Part shown: piece by piece, positions 1 through 8,206 of the stretch
How positions within the stretch are numbered: position 1 is the stretch's first letter
Layout: each line of letters begins with the position of its first letter
Assembly (NCBI RefSeq): GCF_004361815.1
Contig: NZ_SNWA01000004.1
Location: 124,001 to 188,000 of the forward strand
Length of the DNA: 64,000 bases
From: Paraburkholderia sp. BL10I2N1
GTDB taxonomy: Bacteria; Pseudomonadota; Gammaproteobacteria; Burkholderiales; Burkholderiaceae
Direction: 5' to 3'
Notes under the pieces: generated by a model
Database searches by the model: none
What the model was told of the DNA's origin: nothing
What the model saw: the letters and a program-made list of their open reading frames with translations, nothing else
Translations under genes and position numbers: made by a program

Positions 1-125
1 CGTGGGGAGAGAAAGGGAGTTGCCTCGTCGGAAGGCGGAGGCGGACAGGTTATTGCAGGCCGGATGGGCGGACGATGGCGGGCTCCGGCTGCCAGCGGGC
101 AGCCGGGCCAGCGCCATGCTCTATA

Positions 126-1049
126 TTAAGGCTGTGGCTGCACCTTCGCCCAGCCCGGCCCGGGATCGAACGACGGCATGGCCTTCGCTTTCGCCTCGCT
201 ATCGGGGCCGAGGTCGCGCTCGTAGACCTGGCCCGCGTGACTCACCATGAAGCTCTTGATGCCGGTGTCCCCATACTTCACCGGCCACGCAATGACGGCA
301 AAGCCGCCAAACAGCTTGCCGTGCGCGAGATAGTCGTAAGCGCCGCCTGGCGCGTGCGGGCCCTGCGACGTGAGCAGCCTGTAGTGATAGCCGTGGTATC
401 CGGCGGCTCCAGCGTTACGCGTGGTCTCCTGGATGAAGGCGGCCCCGAGGGGACTCGGTGGTGCATCCGGCGGCGTCGGCCAGTACAGGCCGTCCTGTTT
501 CCCCGGCGAACTCGACAGCTTCGACGCATACGAAATCAGGCCAGTGCCGTCATGATCGGTCTGCGCGTATTCACGCTGCGCGTCGTAGACCGCCAGCATC
601 GTCTCTATGACGGCGAGCTCATTGCGGCCGATGCGGCGCAGCCGCATTTCCTTGGCGCCCGCCTGCATGTCGAAATGCCATCCATGGGCGTTCTTCACGA
701 GCGGAATCGGGAGGGTCCAGCCGTCGTCACCGACTGCAATACGCGCATGGTGGTCGTCGATCTGTTCCACTGCGTGCGACTTGCCCCATGCATCGAGGAA
801 GCGGCCGCGTAATTCAGCGTCGGCGGGTGGAATCAGGTTGCGAAAGTCATGGCCGAAAATGGATTGCAGCGTGGCTTCTTCGTTGTTGGTGACGGCCTCG
901 CCCAATGCGTTCATCGCCGCATCTGGAGAACTGAAGTCTTTCTCGGCGTGAGCCGCAGGCAGGACGCCGAGACCCAGCACGCACGCAACGGCGACGGTGC
1001 GTAGCGCACCCGTCATTGCACCCGGACGAAATCGTGACGGTGATGTCAT
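126..1049 (-). CDS. DUF2950 family secreted protein
   Basis: The 307-residue product has an N-terminal signal peptide (hydrophobic stretch about residues 15-34, ending at an AHA-type cleavage site). The mature part matches my memory of the DUF2950 family: an NLIPP segment, an LLTSQGP segment and a C-terminal half rich in Gly and Tyr. It lies only 12 bases after the DUF3300 gene on the same strand, and this pair is a frequent neighbour set in proteobacteria, so the two are probably co-transcribed. The molecular function of DUF2950 is not known; export to the periplasm is inferred from the signal peptide. Confidence 0.85.
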   Translation of the reverse strand: MTSPSRFRPGAMTGALRTVAVACVLGLGVLPAAHAEKDFSSPDAAMNALGEAVTNNEEATLQSIFGHDFRNLIPPADAELRGRFLDAWGKSHAVEQIDDHHARIAVGDDGWTLPIPLVKNAHGWHFDMQAGAKEMRLRRIGRNELAVIETMLAVYDAQREYAQTDHDGTGLISYASKLSSSPGKQDGLYWPTPPDAPPSPLGAAFIQETTRNAGAAGYHGYHYRLLTSQGPHAPGGAYDYLAHGKLFGGFAVIAWPVKYGDTGIKSFMVSHAGQVYERDLGPDSEAKAKAMPSFDPGPGWAKVQPQP

Positions 1050-1061
1050 GTTCTGATCTCC

Positions 1062-2447
1062 CTAGCGTCTTCCAGCGCGTGCGCCGCCGCCACCACCACC
1101 ACCCCGCATGCTGGCGCCGCCGCTCGGTCGGTTGACGCTCGAGCCCTGCATGCTGGAGCGTCCGCGGTCGGCGCTGCGTTGTGTCGCGCCGCCGGAGCCC
1201 ACGCCCTGAAATGCGTTGTCGCGACCCCCACTGAAGCCGCCGCCACCCGCGCCGCCCGCGGGGCTGCTCGCACGTGAAAAGTCGTTGGTGCCCGCGCGGT
1301 TCGACGCGCCGCCAAGGTTCCCGGCATTCGACCTGTCCGCGGTCGCTGCGCGATTGCCTGCGTTCGACCTGTCCGCAGTCGCCGCGCGATTCCCGGCATT
1401 CGACCGGTCCGCGGTCGCTGCGCGATTACCGGCATTCGACCGGTCCGCCGTTCCCGCGAGATTGCCCGCGGCCGCGCCTCGGTCGGCTGTATTGGCGCGT
1501 CCTCCCGCCCCGGTATCGCGGCCACGGAAATCGTTCCGTCCTTCAGCGCCCGAAACGTTGCGCGAGTACTGCTGGCGGGTCGCATTGTCGCGGTAGGCGA
1601 CGCCCTGGCGATGGCTGCCGTCGTGCTTCCAGGTCCCTCCCTGTACCTTGGAACGGTCGAAGTTGCGAGAGATGTTCGCGGCTTTGTTGACGTTGATATT
1701 CACGTCGCCGCCGCCCCAGTTGCAGTTGCTGAAGATCGCACCGGCGGCAGCCAGCCCGACTCCCCACGCGAATCCCGTCATCAGTGCCCCGCCCGGATAG
1801 TAGGCCGGGGGCGGCGGCCAGTAGGTCGGCGGATAGGCGGGAGCAGGCCACGCGCCGTACACCACGGTCGGGTTATAGGCCGGCACGTAGATGACCTCCG
1901 GGTTGGCCGGCTCGATTTTCACGATGGTCTGCCCGCCAGCGGGCGCTGGCTCGACGACCACGTTTTGCTGCTCGTTCGACTTGAGGTTGCCCGAATCCTT
2001 GGCGCGGGCGCGCAAGCGCTGCACGGCGGCGAACACGTCTTTTTGCTGCGCCAGGAATGCGTCGCCGAGCTTCTGGGTCCAGTCGAGCTTGTCGTTCATC
2101 GGTTCGAGAATTTGCGGGAAAGCAACCATCGATTTCACGCTGACGTCCCATGACTGGTTTTCGACGGCCTTTACGGCCGCGTCGCCTTTGACGTTCGGGT
2201 TGGCCTTGACCCAGCGCGCGGCCTGCACGATTTCCAGCGGATAGGTCGACGCCATCAGGACTTGCGAAAGCACGGAGTCGGGGTACAGGGCGATCGGCGC
2301 GACCAGCGCCTCGATTTCTTCCGGCTTGAACGGCTCGGGCGCCGACTCCGGCTGGGTTTGGGCACGCGCAACGCCCGCCCCCACGGTCAGCGCGACAAGC
2401 AGCCACAAGCATAGCGCTGTGGCCCATCGGTGATTCCACTGGGACAT
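1062..2447 (-). CDS. DUF3300 domain-containing secreted protein
   Basis: The 461-residue protein has a signal peptide (residues 1-29, cleaved after ARA) and then a DUF3300 domain at about residues 35-200, recognisable by LVAPIALYPDSVLSQVLMA and the VIYVPAYNP segment. A Pro/Tyr-rich stretch follows (about 200-220), then one hydrophobic Gly/Ala segment. The C-terminal half is low in complexity and holds four copies of a 12-residue unit (TADRSNAGNRAA), ending in a Gly/Arg tail. The gene is first in a likely operon with the DUF2950 gene. The repeat count may vary between strains. Function is unknown; an envelope location is inferred. Confidence 0.88.
   Translation of the reverse strand: MSQWNHRWATALCLWLLVALTVGAGVARAQTQPESAPEPFKPEEIEALVAPIALYPDSVLSQVLMASTYPLEIVQAARWVKANPNVKGDAAVKAVENQSWDVSVKSMVAFPQILEPMNDKLDWTQKLGDAFLAQQKDVFAAVQRLRARAKDSGNLKSNEQQNVVVEPAPAGGQTIVKIEPANPEVIYVPAYNPTVVYGAWPAPAYPPTYWPPPPAYYPGGALMTGFAWGVGLAAAGAIFSNCNWGGGDVNINVNKAANISRNFDRSKVQGGTWKHDGSHRQGVAYRDNATRQQYSRNVSGAEGRNDFRGRDTGAGGRANTADRGAAAGNLAGTADRSNAGNRAATADRSNAGNRAATADRSNAGNRAATADRSNAGNLGGASNRAGTNDFSRASSPAGGAGGGGFSGGRDNAFQGVGSGGATQRSADRGRSSMQGSSVNRPSGGASMRGGGGGGGARAGRR
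1315..1470 (-). repeat. 36-bp in-frame tandem repeat inside the DUF3300 gene
   Basis: About four copies of a 36-bp unit lie head to tail and keep the reading frame, coding for NRAATADRSNAG. The copies differ only at a few positions. The first and last copies are more divergent, which is typical of a repeat that expands by slippage or unequal exchange. Confidence 0.85.
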
Positions 2448-2638
2448 GGCCGCTCCTTCAGACTGGTTGACAGGTACCTGAACTAATCAGGCCTGCTGCG
2501 AACGACGTCGAATGACAGAATCCTATGCATGATCGTGCAAGATCTACCCGATTTGATGTTAGAACATCCGACAGCTCTTGTTACGCAAATACCCAACCGA
2601 TTTACCTCATTCGTGGTCGTCCCCGGAAAAAAGGGCGT

Positions 2639-3064
2639 TCAGCGTCCCATACGCCGATCGTAGCTGCGTGAGATGCGATCGAGCAGTGTGGGATCGCGTG
2701 CATCAGATGAGTTGAACTGCACGACAACGCTGCCATCTGCTTGCTGGCGTACGCTCGCCGTTACGGTGCTGCCGTTTATTCCGCCGACGACGGTGCCGCT
2801 GCCTGGGTCCTGGACCGTAATCGCCAGCCCTTCGTCGTGCATTGCGCCCGACGCGGCGGAGAAGGATCGGTCGAAGCTGGCTGGTCTGGTGACGACGGTT
2901 CCGGCAGGCACCGCGTAGTAGGGGCATCCTGCCAGTGGCAGCAACGAGGCGCAGACACTGATGAGCAGGAGGCGCCGGAAGGCGACACCCTCGCCCGTTA
3001 CGGACCGGACTCGAATGACATTGTCCCTGACCGCGTGAGATTGTCGCTTGCCCCATAGAGTCAT
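2639..3064 (-). CDS. small exported protein, lipoprotein-like
   Basis: The start at 3064 is chosen because GAGGG lies 8 bases upstream; an in-frame ATG at 3106 lacks such a site. The 141-residue product has a basic N terminus, a hydrophobic stretch (LLLISVCASLLPLAGC) and a lipobox-like LAGC, so it is probably lipid-anchored, although the basic region before the hydrophobic core is unusually long (about 30 residues). The mature part reads like a small beta-rich domain (ITVQDPGSGTVVGGINGSTVTA). I do not recognise a family. The neighbours are other minus-strand envelope genes. Confidence 0.6.
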   Translation of the reverse strand: MTLWGKRQSHAVRDNVIRVRSVTGEGVAFRRLLLISVCASLLPLAGCPYYAVPAGTVVTRPASFDRSFSAASGAMHDEGLAITVQDPGSGTVVGGINGSTVTASVRQQADGSVVVQFNSSDARDPTLLDRISRSYDRRMGR

Positions 3065-3188
3065 CGCTGTTTCCCTCGGCTGAACGCGACGCCCTGCAGC
3101 GTACAAATTCCTGTCCCGGTATGCGGCCCCCGGCGGAGGGCAGCGATCCTGTCCTTTGTGGCGTCACGTCTTGTTTAGCGCTCTCTGC

Positions 3189-3416
3189 TCAATACTTGAT
3201 ATCCCGGGCCGTCTGACGCCCCTGCTGCCTGGTTTGCCTTTTATCCTGCCGGCGCTGTGAATTGCTTTGCTGGTTGGTGGCGCGGCATTCCTGCTTGGTG
3301 TGTCGTGAACCCTGCCGCGTCTCCTGGCGGACGTCACGCCCGGCACGGCGTTGTTGCGCCTGCTCCGTAGCCCAGGACGCTTCCGACAAGGTTGCCAGAA
3401 GCATCGCAGCTACCAC
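3189..3416 (-). CDS. small Gln/Arg-rich exported protein
   Basis: The reading frame gives a short hydrophobic leader (VVAAMLLATLSEASWA) and then about 55 residues very rich in Gln and Arg with a loose period (RQETRQGSRHTKQ, RRQDKRQTRQQGRQ). This composition recurs in small periplasmic proteins of Burkholderiaceae. The start is uncertain. A GTG at 3416 has an AGGAAGGA ribosome-binding site about 16 bases upstream, and an internal ATG lies four codons later. Function is unknown. Confidence 0.45.
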   Translation of the reverse strand: MVAAMLLATLSEASWATEQAQQRRAGRDVRQETRQGSRHTKQECRATNQQSNSQRRQDKRQTRQQGRQTARDIKY

Positions 3417-3566
3417 GGTGCAAAACCAGGGGTCCTTCCTGGCATGATGTGATCTCCCATGGACGAGGCCCCGAGACCTGCATCAAATCAAATGAATACT
3501 GGCAGCAATCGAATCTTCTCGATGCCGATCTTCCCGGCTGCGACCATCTCGACGTTGTTGAATCCG

Positions 3567-4154
3567 TCACAGGCTGAGCCGGGTGACCTTGGCGCCGTTC
3601 ACTGACGCATCCGCCATCAGACCGGTATTGGTGAGCACAAGGGCCACCACCTGCGAGGAGGCGGAGGTCGTGTCGATTGCACCGTTCGCGCCCACTTTCA
3701 CAACCGATACCGTCACGTTACCGCCCACCGCCCAGCCAGACGAGCTCTGGAAGTTGGTGAGCGCATCATGGGTCATGAAGAGGAAAATGACGGCGGTCGA
3801 CTGGGCCCCGGCCTGGAATCCAAAGGACGCCGCCGTTGTGCTGTAGTAGCCGACCGTCTTGCCACCGACACGCAATGCGCCTTCGCCATACTCGGCGCCA
3901 ACGATAAAGGCCGCCTTCTTCACATCCGGGAACACCAGGATCCCCTGGGCCTTCGCGGCGAGTTCGCGTGAACCGCCTACCTGCGCGAAGAGCCGTGACA
4001 AGGTGCCATCGACACTCGCGTCGATCGCCTGACGCCGCGCGGCATCGGTTTCAGGGCTCTTGCCGCTGCCTGTGGTCGCGGTGCAACCCGCAAGGGTCAA
4101 ACTCGCAGCGGCTGTGGCCGCCGCGGTCTTCAGCACAAAGTTCCGTCTGTTCAT
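3567..4154 (-). CDS. YSC84/SYLF-domain lipoprotein, copy A
   Basis: The start at 4154 follows a good ribosome-binding site (GGAGAACGATA) and gives 195 residues. The N terminus MNRRNF plus a hydrophobic run ending in LTLAGC looks like a lipoprotein signal, with a twin-Arg-like start. The body matches the YSC84/SYLF lipid-binding-type domain: ILVFPDVKKAAFIVGAEYGEG, VGYYSTTAASFGFQAGAQS and the FMTHDAL segment. An almost identical gene (about 92% identity by eye, roughly 16 differences) lies on the other strand at 8207-8794. A DosR-like palindrome sits about 120 bp upstream of the start. Confidence 0.88.
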   Translation of the reverse strand: MNRRNFVLKTAAATAAASLTLAGCTATTGSGKSPETDAARRQAIDASVDGTLSRLFAQVGGSRELAAKAQGILVFPDVKKAAFIVGAEYGEGALRVGGKTVGYYSTTAASFGFQAGAQSTAVIFLFMTHDALTNFQSSSGWAVGGNVTVSVVKVGANGAIDTTSASSQVVALVLTNTGLMADASVNGAKVTRLSL

Positions 4155-4275
4155 TATCGTTCTCCGTCGTGGTTCCGAGGCGAATCCGCGGTGCGTGAGT
4201 CTGGCCATGTCGGGCGGTCACGTTGCCGGCGACTCCCAGTTTCCGACGGATTACATGATGGCATGGCGGTGGAAT

Positions 4276-4299
4276 GGGGGAATCGGACTTTAGTCTTAC
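4276..4299 (-). promoter_or_regulatory. DosR-like palindromic box A, upstream of YSC84 copy A
   Basis: Read on the minus strand the site is GTAAGACTAAAGTCCGATTC followed by CC. The dyad is GACT-AA-AGTC. The same string recurs on the plus strand at 7646-7667. The box ends 121 bp before the YSC84 start codon, and a CATGTAAT sequence that could serve as a -10 element lies about 20-25 bp downstream. Confidence 0.6.
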
Positions 4300-4554
4300 A
4301 ACCCGCCAGGATCCGCGCGTGATGACACACGACGACGTCGTCAACGTATGTCTCCCCGCGTCTGACCGCCCAGGTTCGTGCGGGGTGTTCTCTGAGCCCG
4401 TGCGCCAGTCCACGCTGATTACTTCCTTGTCCATGCGGCGCCGCTCGTCTACAGTCGTCGAGTGTGACCAGCTTCTCGCGCCGCGACGGACAGGATGATC
4501 CTGAGGTGCACGTCATGACCGGCCGGTCCGACGCAATGACCTGACGGGAGGCAT

Positions 4555-5571
4555 ATGGGTATCCTCGACTGGCTGCTTCATCGCGGTGAAGAACGGGCCT
4601 TGCAACAGGAAAGCGAACGGGTCATGGAGGCGATCGAACGCATCCTTGCGATCAATCCGCGGTTGCAGATGGCGCAGCGCTACCGCGAGCGACTTGCCGA
4701 GGCGGTGACGATATCGGTGCGCTACGAAGACAGCCTGGTCGGGGGCTTGCCGGCGCCGCACGACGCGAGCGTCTCGGCCTGGTCGTCGGATCCGTGCATC
4801 CGCGCTTTCTTCGCGACGTCCGACGATATACCGCGCGCATTCAGCCGCTCAAGAGAGCTGCGCGCGCATTTCGAACGGTATCCTGATTCGGCGCAAGCGT
4901 ATGCGGTGCTGGGGATGGCGATGACCGAGCGTCATGTGCTGGGTGTCGCGCTCGAAGGCGATACGATCCGCAGCGATGTCGCGCAGACCACACTTTGCTT
5001 CCGCGACCATCGCGCGAGAATCTGCGGGCGCACGGAGGCCGAGCTTCGTCAGGAAATCCGACGGCTGCTGGTCGATCAGCTGGCGCTCGAAGGGCTGGAA
5101 ATGCTGGATGCCGATCGTCGTGAACTGGTGGCGCAGGGCCGCGAACTGCTGCGTGAACGGCTGGCCTTGCTACAGAGCCAGGGCGGCGTCGGCGTGGGCT
5201 CGATGGTGGGGGAAGAGCCGGAGGACGATGCGGAGGAACTGGCCCGCGTGCAGGCGAGGATCGAAGAAAACGCCAGCAATCTCGCGGCCCTCAGGGTGCC
5301 GACGGACTTGATCGAACTTGAACTCGAGCGCGTCTGTAAGGTGCTGTCCGATCCGTCCACCCACCTTTACGTAACGAAGAAGCGGGTACGCATCGATCTG
5401 ATGAACGTGGTGCAGGAGAACGTCACGCAAGGCGGTCATGAGATTGAATTCGACATCGCGCGCCTTCCCGGCAATCCGCCGCAAATGCGCGCCTTTGCAC
5501 TCGTGCGCTATCCTCGCGCCGAGTTGCTGCCGGCGGGATTGCATATCGACGCGGCCATGCGGGCGCTGTAG
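4555..5571 (+). CDS. hypothetical soluble protein with coiled-coil segment
   Basis: The ATG at 4555 follows GGGAGGCAT and gives 338 residues. There is no signal peptide or membrane segment. The N terminus (MGILDWLLHRGEERALQQES) is followed by a middle helical region rich in Glu, Arg and Leu, about residues 160-265, with likely coiled coil. The C-terminal third reads as a small alpha/beta unit (THLYVTKKRVRIDLMNVV, PQMRAFALVRYPRAELLP). I do not recognise a known family. It is flanked by envelope and stress genes and stands alone on its strand. Confidence 0.75.
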   Translation: MGILDWLLHRGEERALQQESERVMEAIERILAINPRLQMAQRYRERLAEAVTISVRYEDSLVGGLPAPHDASVSAWSSDPCIRAFFATSDDIPRAFSRSRELRAHFERYPDSAQAYAVLGMAMTERHVLGVALEGDTIRSDVAQTTLCFRDHRARICGRTEAELRQEIRRLLVDQLALEGLEMLDADRRELVAQGRELLRERLALLQSQGGVGVGSMVGEEPEDDAEELARVQARIEENASNLAALRVPTDLIELELERVCKVLSDPSTHLYVTKKRVRIDLMNVVQENVTQGGHEIEFDIARLPGNPPQMRAFALVRYPRAELLPAGLHIDAAMRAL

Positions 5572-5694
5572 CCGGCGCGGCAGATCGAACCGGCAAGGGT
5601 TGTGCCGACGCCCGCATCGGAGACCGGATGCACGCCGAACCATGCCGAACCCTCGAACCGGCCGCCCGCGATGGCCAGGGCCGGCGAGGGCCCG

Positions 5695-6285
5695 CTACTT
5701 CTTCATGGCCGGCTCCACGGAAATGGCGAGCGCTTCGGTGTACACCGCCTGCACCTGATCACCCTTCTTGATGTTGGCGAACTGCGCAGGGTCTTCCACA
5801 TGCAGATCTACCGTGTTGCCCTTGGGACCTTTCAACGTGACCATCCTGCTTTGGGGGTGGACCGCGACGACGTCAGCGACGATAGTCAATTGGCGGCCCA
5901 GGGTGCCGCCGGGTTTGGCACCCTCGGGCGTGCGCTCCATCGACGGCTGCTCTTCGACTGAGGCCGGGGCGCCGCTGTTTTTCTTGAGGCTCAGGCTGAG
6001 CGATTCCCGGTAAACGACCGTGACGACGTCGCCCACCTTGAGCTGGTCGAAGTTGCGCGCCTCTTCGCCAACCTCCACTTCGACGATCTTGCCGTTATTG
6101 CCTTTCAGCACGACAGTTCTCGTTGCGGGATCGATGTTCTCCACCGTGGCCGTCACGCGGGTGGTGCCCTTGATGGTGGCCTGACCCATCGCTTTTGACA
6201 TTTCCATGGTGGTTTGCGCCTGTGCCGATGCGGCTGGCGTGATGGCCACCAGGGCGGCGATGACCAGAATTGTTCCGTTCTTCAT
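5695..6285 (-). CDS. secreted protein with two homologous beta repeats
   Basis: The start at 6285 has a strong AGGAG site 6 bases upstream. A 23-residue signal peptide (cleavage after SAQA) precedes two similar units: VTATVENIDPATRTVVLKGN to VVTVVYRESLSLSL (about residues 44-102) and IVADVVAVHPQSRMVTLKGP to VQAVYTEALAISV (about 135-190). The two look like an internal duplication of an OB-like or DUF5666-like fold. A linker rich in Pro, Glu and Gly joins them. A DosR-like box lies 85 bp upstream of the start. Function is unknown; a periplasmic location is inferred. Confidence 0.8.
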   Translation of the reverse strand: MKNGTILVIAALVAITPAASAQAQTTMEMSKAMGQATIKGTTRVTATVENIDPATRTVVLKGNNGKIVEVEVGEEARNFDQLKVGDVVTVVYRESLSLSLKKNSGAPASVEEQPSMERTPEGAKPGGTLGRQLTIVADVVAVHPQSRMVTLKGPKGNTVDLHVEDPAQFANIKKGDQVQAVYTEALAISVEPAMKK

Positions 6286-6370
6286 TGAGCTCTCCTTGTC
6301 CGGACGCGGACGCGTTGACGCCGACAATCGTATGTCGCTGTTCCAGCGTAGCCCGTGCGAGGGGGGGCGG

Positions 6371-6389
6371 ACATCGGACTTTGGTCCAG
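6371..6389 (-). promoter_or_regulatory. DosR-like palindromic box C, upstream of the two-repeat secreted protein
   Basis: On the minus strand the site reads CTGGACCAAAGTCCGATGT. The dyad GGAC-N4-GTCC is perfect, and the 3' part GTCCGAT is shared with box A and box B. It ends 85 bp before the start at 6285, and a TACGCT sequence that could be a -10 lies about 20 bp downstream. Confidence 0.6.
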
Positions 6390-6675
6390 GTGCATGCAGC
6401 ATCGACGTCCGTGGACGCCTGAGAAGCGATCTCCGACCATGCCGAAGCGGCCACGAGCCGTTGCGCTCGATGTCACTTCTTTGGAACGAACACGCTTGTT
6501 CCGGCCTCATGGCAAGCGATTATCGCCTCGCTCTTGTAGTAGCCGCGATCCTGTCTTGCAGTCGCTCTCTTCGGGCCTTGGTGATTGCAGGTTCTGACGA
6601 TCCGCTGTGTAATCGCCTCGAGATTCGAGCGATACTTGACTCGATGCGGCGCCGACAGTGCCTCGTCTGGCGGAT

Positions 6676-6696
6676 AAGACCATGGTCCCATTGTCT
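6676..6696 (+). promoter_or_regulatory. degenerate DosR-like box G
   Basis: The site is AAGACCATGGTCCCATTGTC. It keeps the GACC/GGTC dyad and the downstream ATTGTC seen in box E, but has ATG in place of AAA in the centre. It lies 290 bp before the glycine-zipper gene at 6987, further than the other boxes lie from their genes, so it may be a chance match. Confidence 0.3.
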
Positions 6697-6986
6697 TCGC
6701 TGGAGGCGGAACGCAATCATGAAAGGAGAACCGTGGTTTCTCCGGGTTTGCTCCGCGCATGGCGGGGCGCGCGGAAGCGTTTTGCGGCAGGCAGGGTATA
6801 CGCGGGCTGCACAGGTCGCTGAGGATCGCTGACAGACTTCGGGCTTTCAGCGTGGCGGCGAAGCCGTCAGCGCCACTCCGCACGATATGCGTCAACGGCA
6901 CCGCACACAGGTTGCCGGTTGAATGGCACGAGGGGCACTAGCACGCGATGTGATGCGGTCATCGCGCGCACAATTGAGGAGTTGCT

Positions 6987-7460
6987 GTGAACACTTACAG
7001 GAAATGCTGCATTTGCGCGGCCATCGTGAACGGCGTGCTGTTCGGCTCCGTCGTGCACGCGAGGCCGGTCGCCTATCCCGCCAAAGGGCAAAGCCAAAAC
7101 CAGCAGCAGCAGGATGAAGGCGCATGCTATTCGTGGGCGAAGAGCAACACGGGCATCGATCCAGCGGCAGTGGCCGCGACCCCGCCGCCGCCTTCAGGCC
7201 CGACGGTGGGCGGCGGTGAACGCCTCAGGGGCGCCGCGCGTGGCGCGGCCGGCGGCGCGGCGATCGGTGCAATCGCGGGCGATGCAGGCAAGGGTGCCGC
7301 GATTGGCGCGGTGGGCGGCACGATGGTGGGCGGGGCGCGGGCTCGCAACAATCAGCAGGCCGCCGCGGCTAATAGCCAGGCGCAGACCCAAGGGGCAATG
7401 GATACCTTTTATCGAGCCTGGGGCGCTTGCATGTCGGGGCGCGGTTACACAGTTAAATAG
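6987..7460 (+). CDS. glycine-zipper exported protein
   Basis: The GTG start at 6987 has GAGGAG 5 bases upstream. The 157-residue product has a signal-like hydrophobic N terminus (residues 8-26, VHA cleavage) and then a Gln-rich stretch. A Gly-zipper region follows at about residues 80-115 (RGAARGAAGGAAIGAIAGDA, GAAIGAVGGTMVGG), typical of YMGG-like glycine-zipper proteins that sit in or on membranes. It ends in a short domain with two further Cys-containing segments (DTFYRAWGACMSGRGYTV). Function is unknown; an envelope role is inferred from the neighbours. Confidence 0.8.
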   Translation: MNTYRKCCICAAIVNGVLFGSVVHARPVAYPAKGQSQNQQQQDEGACYSWAKSNTGIDPAAVAATPPPPSGPTVGGGERLRGAARGAAGGAAIGAIAGDAGKGAAIGAVGGTMVGGARARNNQQAAAANSQAQTQGAMDTFYRAWGACMSGRGYTVK

Positions 7461-7645
7461 GCGTTGAGCGCACGCTGCGGTGAGCGGGCGTGTGCGTAAT
7501 CGCGTGATCCGACACGCCGCTCAACCTGACAAGTGGAGCAGCGTTCGGATCTTCAGTGGCATTTCCCGTTACCCCTCTCGATGTACAGGTCTTCAATTTG
7601 ATCAGGATGACGATAGACTGCCGGAGGCGCGGGTATTCGAGGGTC

Positions 7646-7667
7646 GTAAGACTAAAGTCCGATTCCC
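7646..7667 (+). promoter_or_regulatory. DosR-like palindromic box B, distal to YSC84 copy B
   Basis: The site reads GTAAGACTAAAGTCCGATTC plus CC, identical over 22 bases to box A on the other strand. It is followed by CATTATGTAATC, a possible -10. It lies about 540 bp before the YSC84 copy B start, because about 410 bp are inserted between them compared with copy A. Confidence 0.6.
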
Positions 7668-7738
7668 GCAATCCGCCGGCATGCCATTATGTAATCAGGT
7701 GAAGACCAGCAGTCGCCGGTAACGTGACCGTCCGGCAT

Positions 7739-8154
7739 GTTCCGCGTGGCTGCCGCTGGCTGAGAGGCGCGAGATGGAGACATCGTCTGGGAGAGGGATG
7801 TGACGGGTTGTCTGGGCATCAGCGTGTCACGCGCGAGGCGTCCGCTAAGGGTGACCTGGCCGGTGTCCGATCCCGCCTGTTTCTGCCGGAGGAACCCCGG
7901 GGAAAAGGCCGCGCGCCGCGCTTGTCAGCCAACATCTACCCGGACAGCCTTGACCCATATCATGGCCCCTTGCCGCGCCTATGCCTATCCCGCCGTTACA
8001 ACATCCCATGTTGCCCGAAGCAGGAGTGGCACGCGGTGCAAGCTTACGTCATACAGCAGATGAATCCATGAAGCGCGTCTTATCGGAAGTCGCGACGAAG
8101 CTTGTTGCGCCCGACTGTCCGACAGCAAGCTGGAACCGGATCGAAGGATGCAGT
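7739..8154. other. about 410-bp unique block inserted in the leader of YSC84 copy B
   Basis: Aligned by eye with the left arm of the inverted duplication, this block interrupts an otherwise matching leader between CATG and the GGATTCGCCTCGG stretch. I see no convincing gene, no terminal inverted repeats and no flanking target duplication, so its origin is unclear. It may equally be a deletion in the left arm. Confidence 0.5.
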
Positions 8155-8206
8155 GGTTAGGCCCACACGCCGGGGATTCGCCTCGGAACCACAATGGAGA
8201 ACGATA

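Larger units (their letters stand above)
3567..4299 (-). repeat. inverted duplication, left arm (YSC84 gene plus promoter)
   Basis: This stretch is repeated in inverse orientation at 7646-8794. Similarity covers the whole YSC84 coding region, the last 40 or so bases of the leader (GGATTCGCCTCGGAACCAC) and the promoter box. The two arms differ mainly by an extra block of about 410 bp in the right arm. The genes between the arms (4.5-7.5 kb) could in principle be inverted by recombination between them. Confidence 0.8.

Noticed and set aside
75..812. A plus-strand frame opposite the DUF2950 gene
   Set aside because: It is the antisense shadow of a signal-peptide-bearing DUF2950 gene with clear family features.
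1315..1470. 36-bp repeats considered as a CRISPR array
   Set aside because: The repeats are contiguous with no unique spacers and keep a reading frame, so they are a coding minisatellite.
7724..8071. A 115-codon plus-strand frame in the unique block before YSC84 copy B
   Set aside because: There is no ribosome-binding site, the Arg-rich composition does not look like protein, and it starts inside the duplicated leader.
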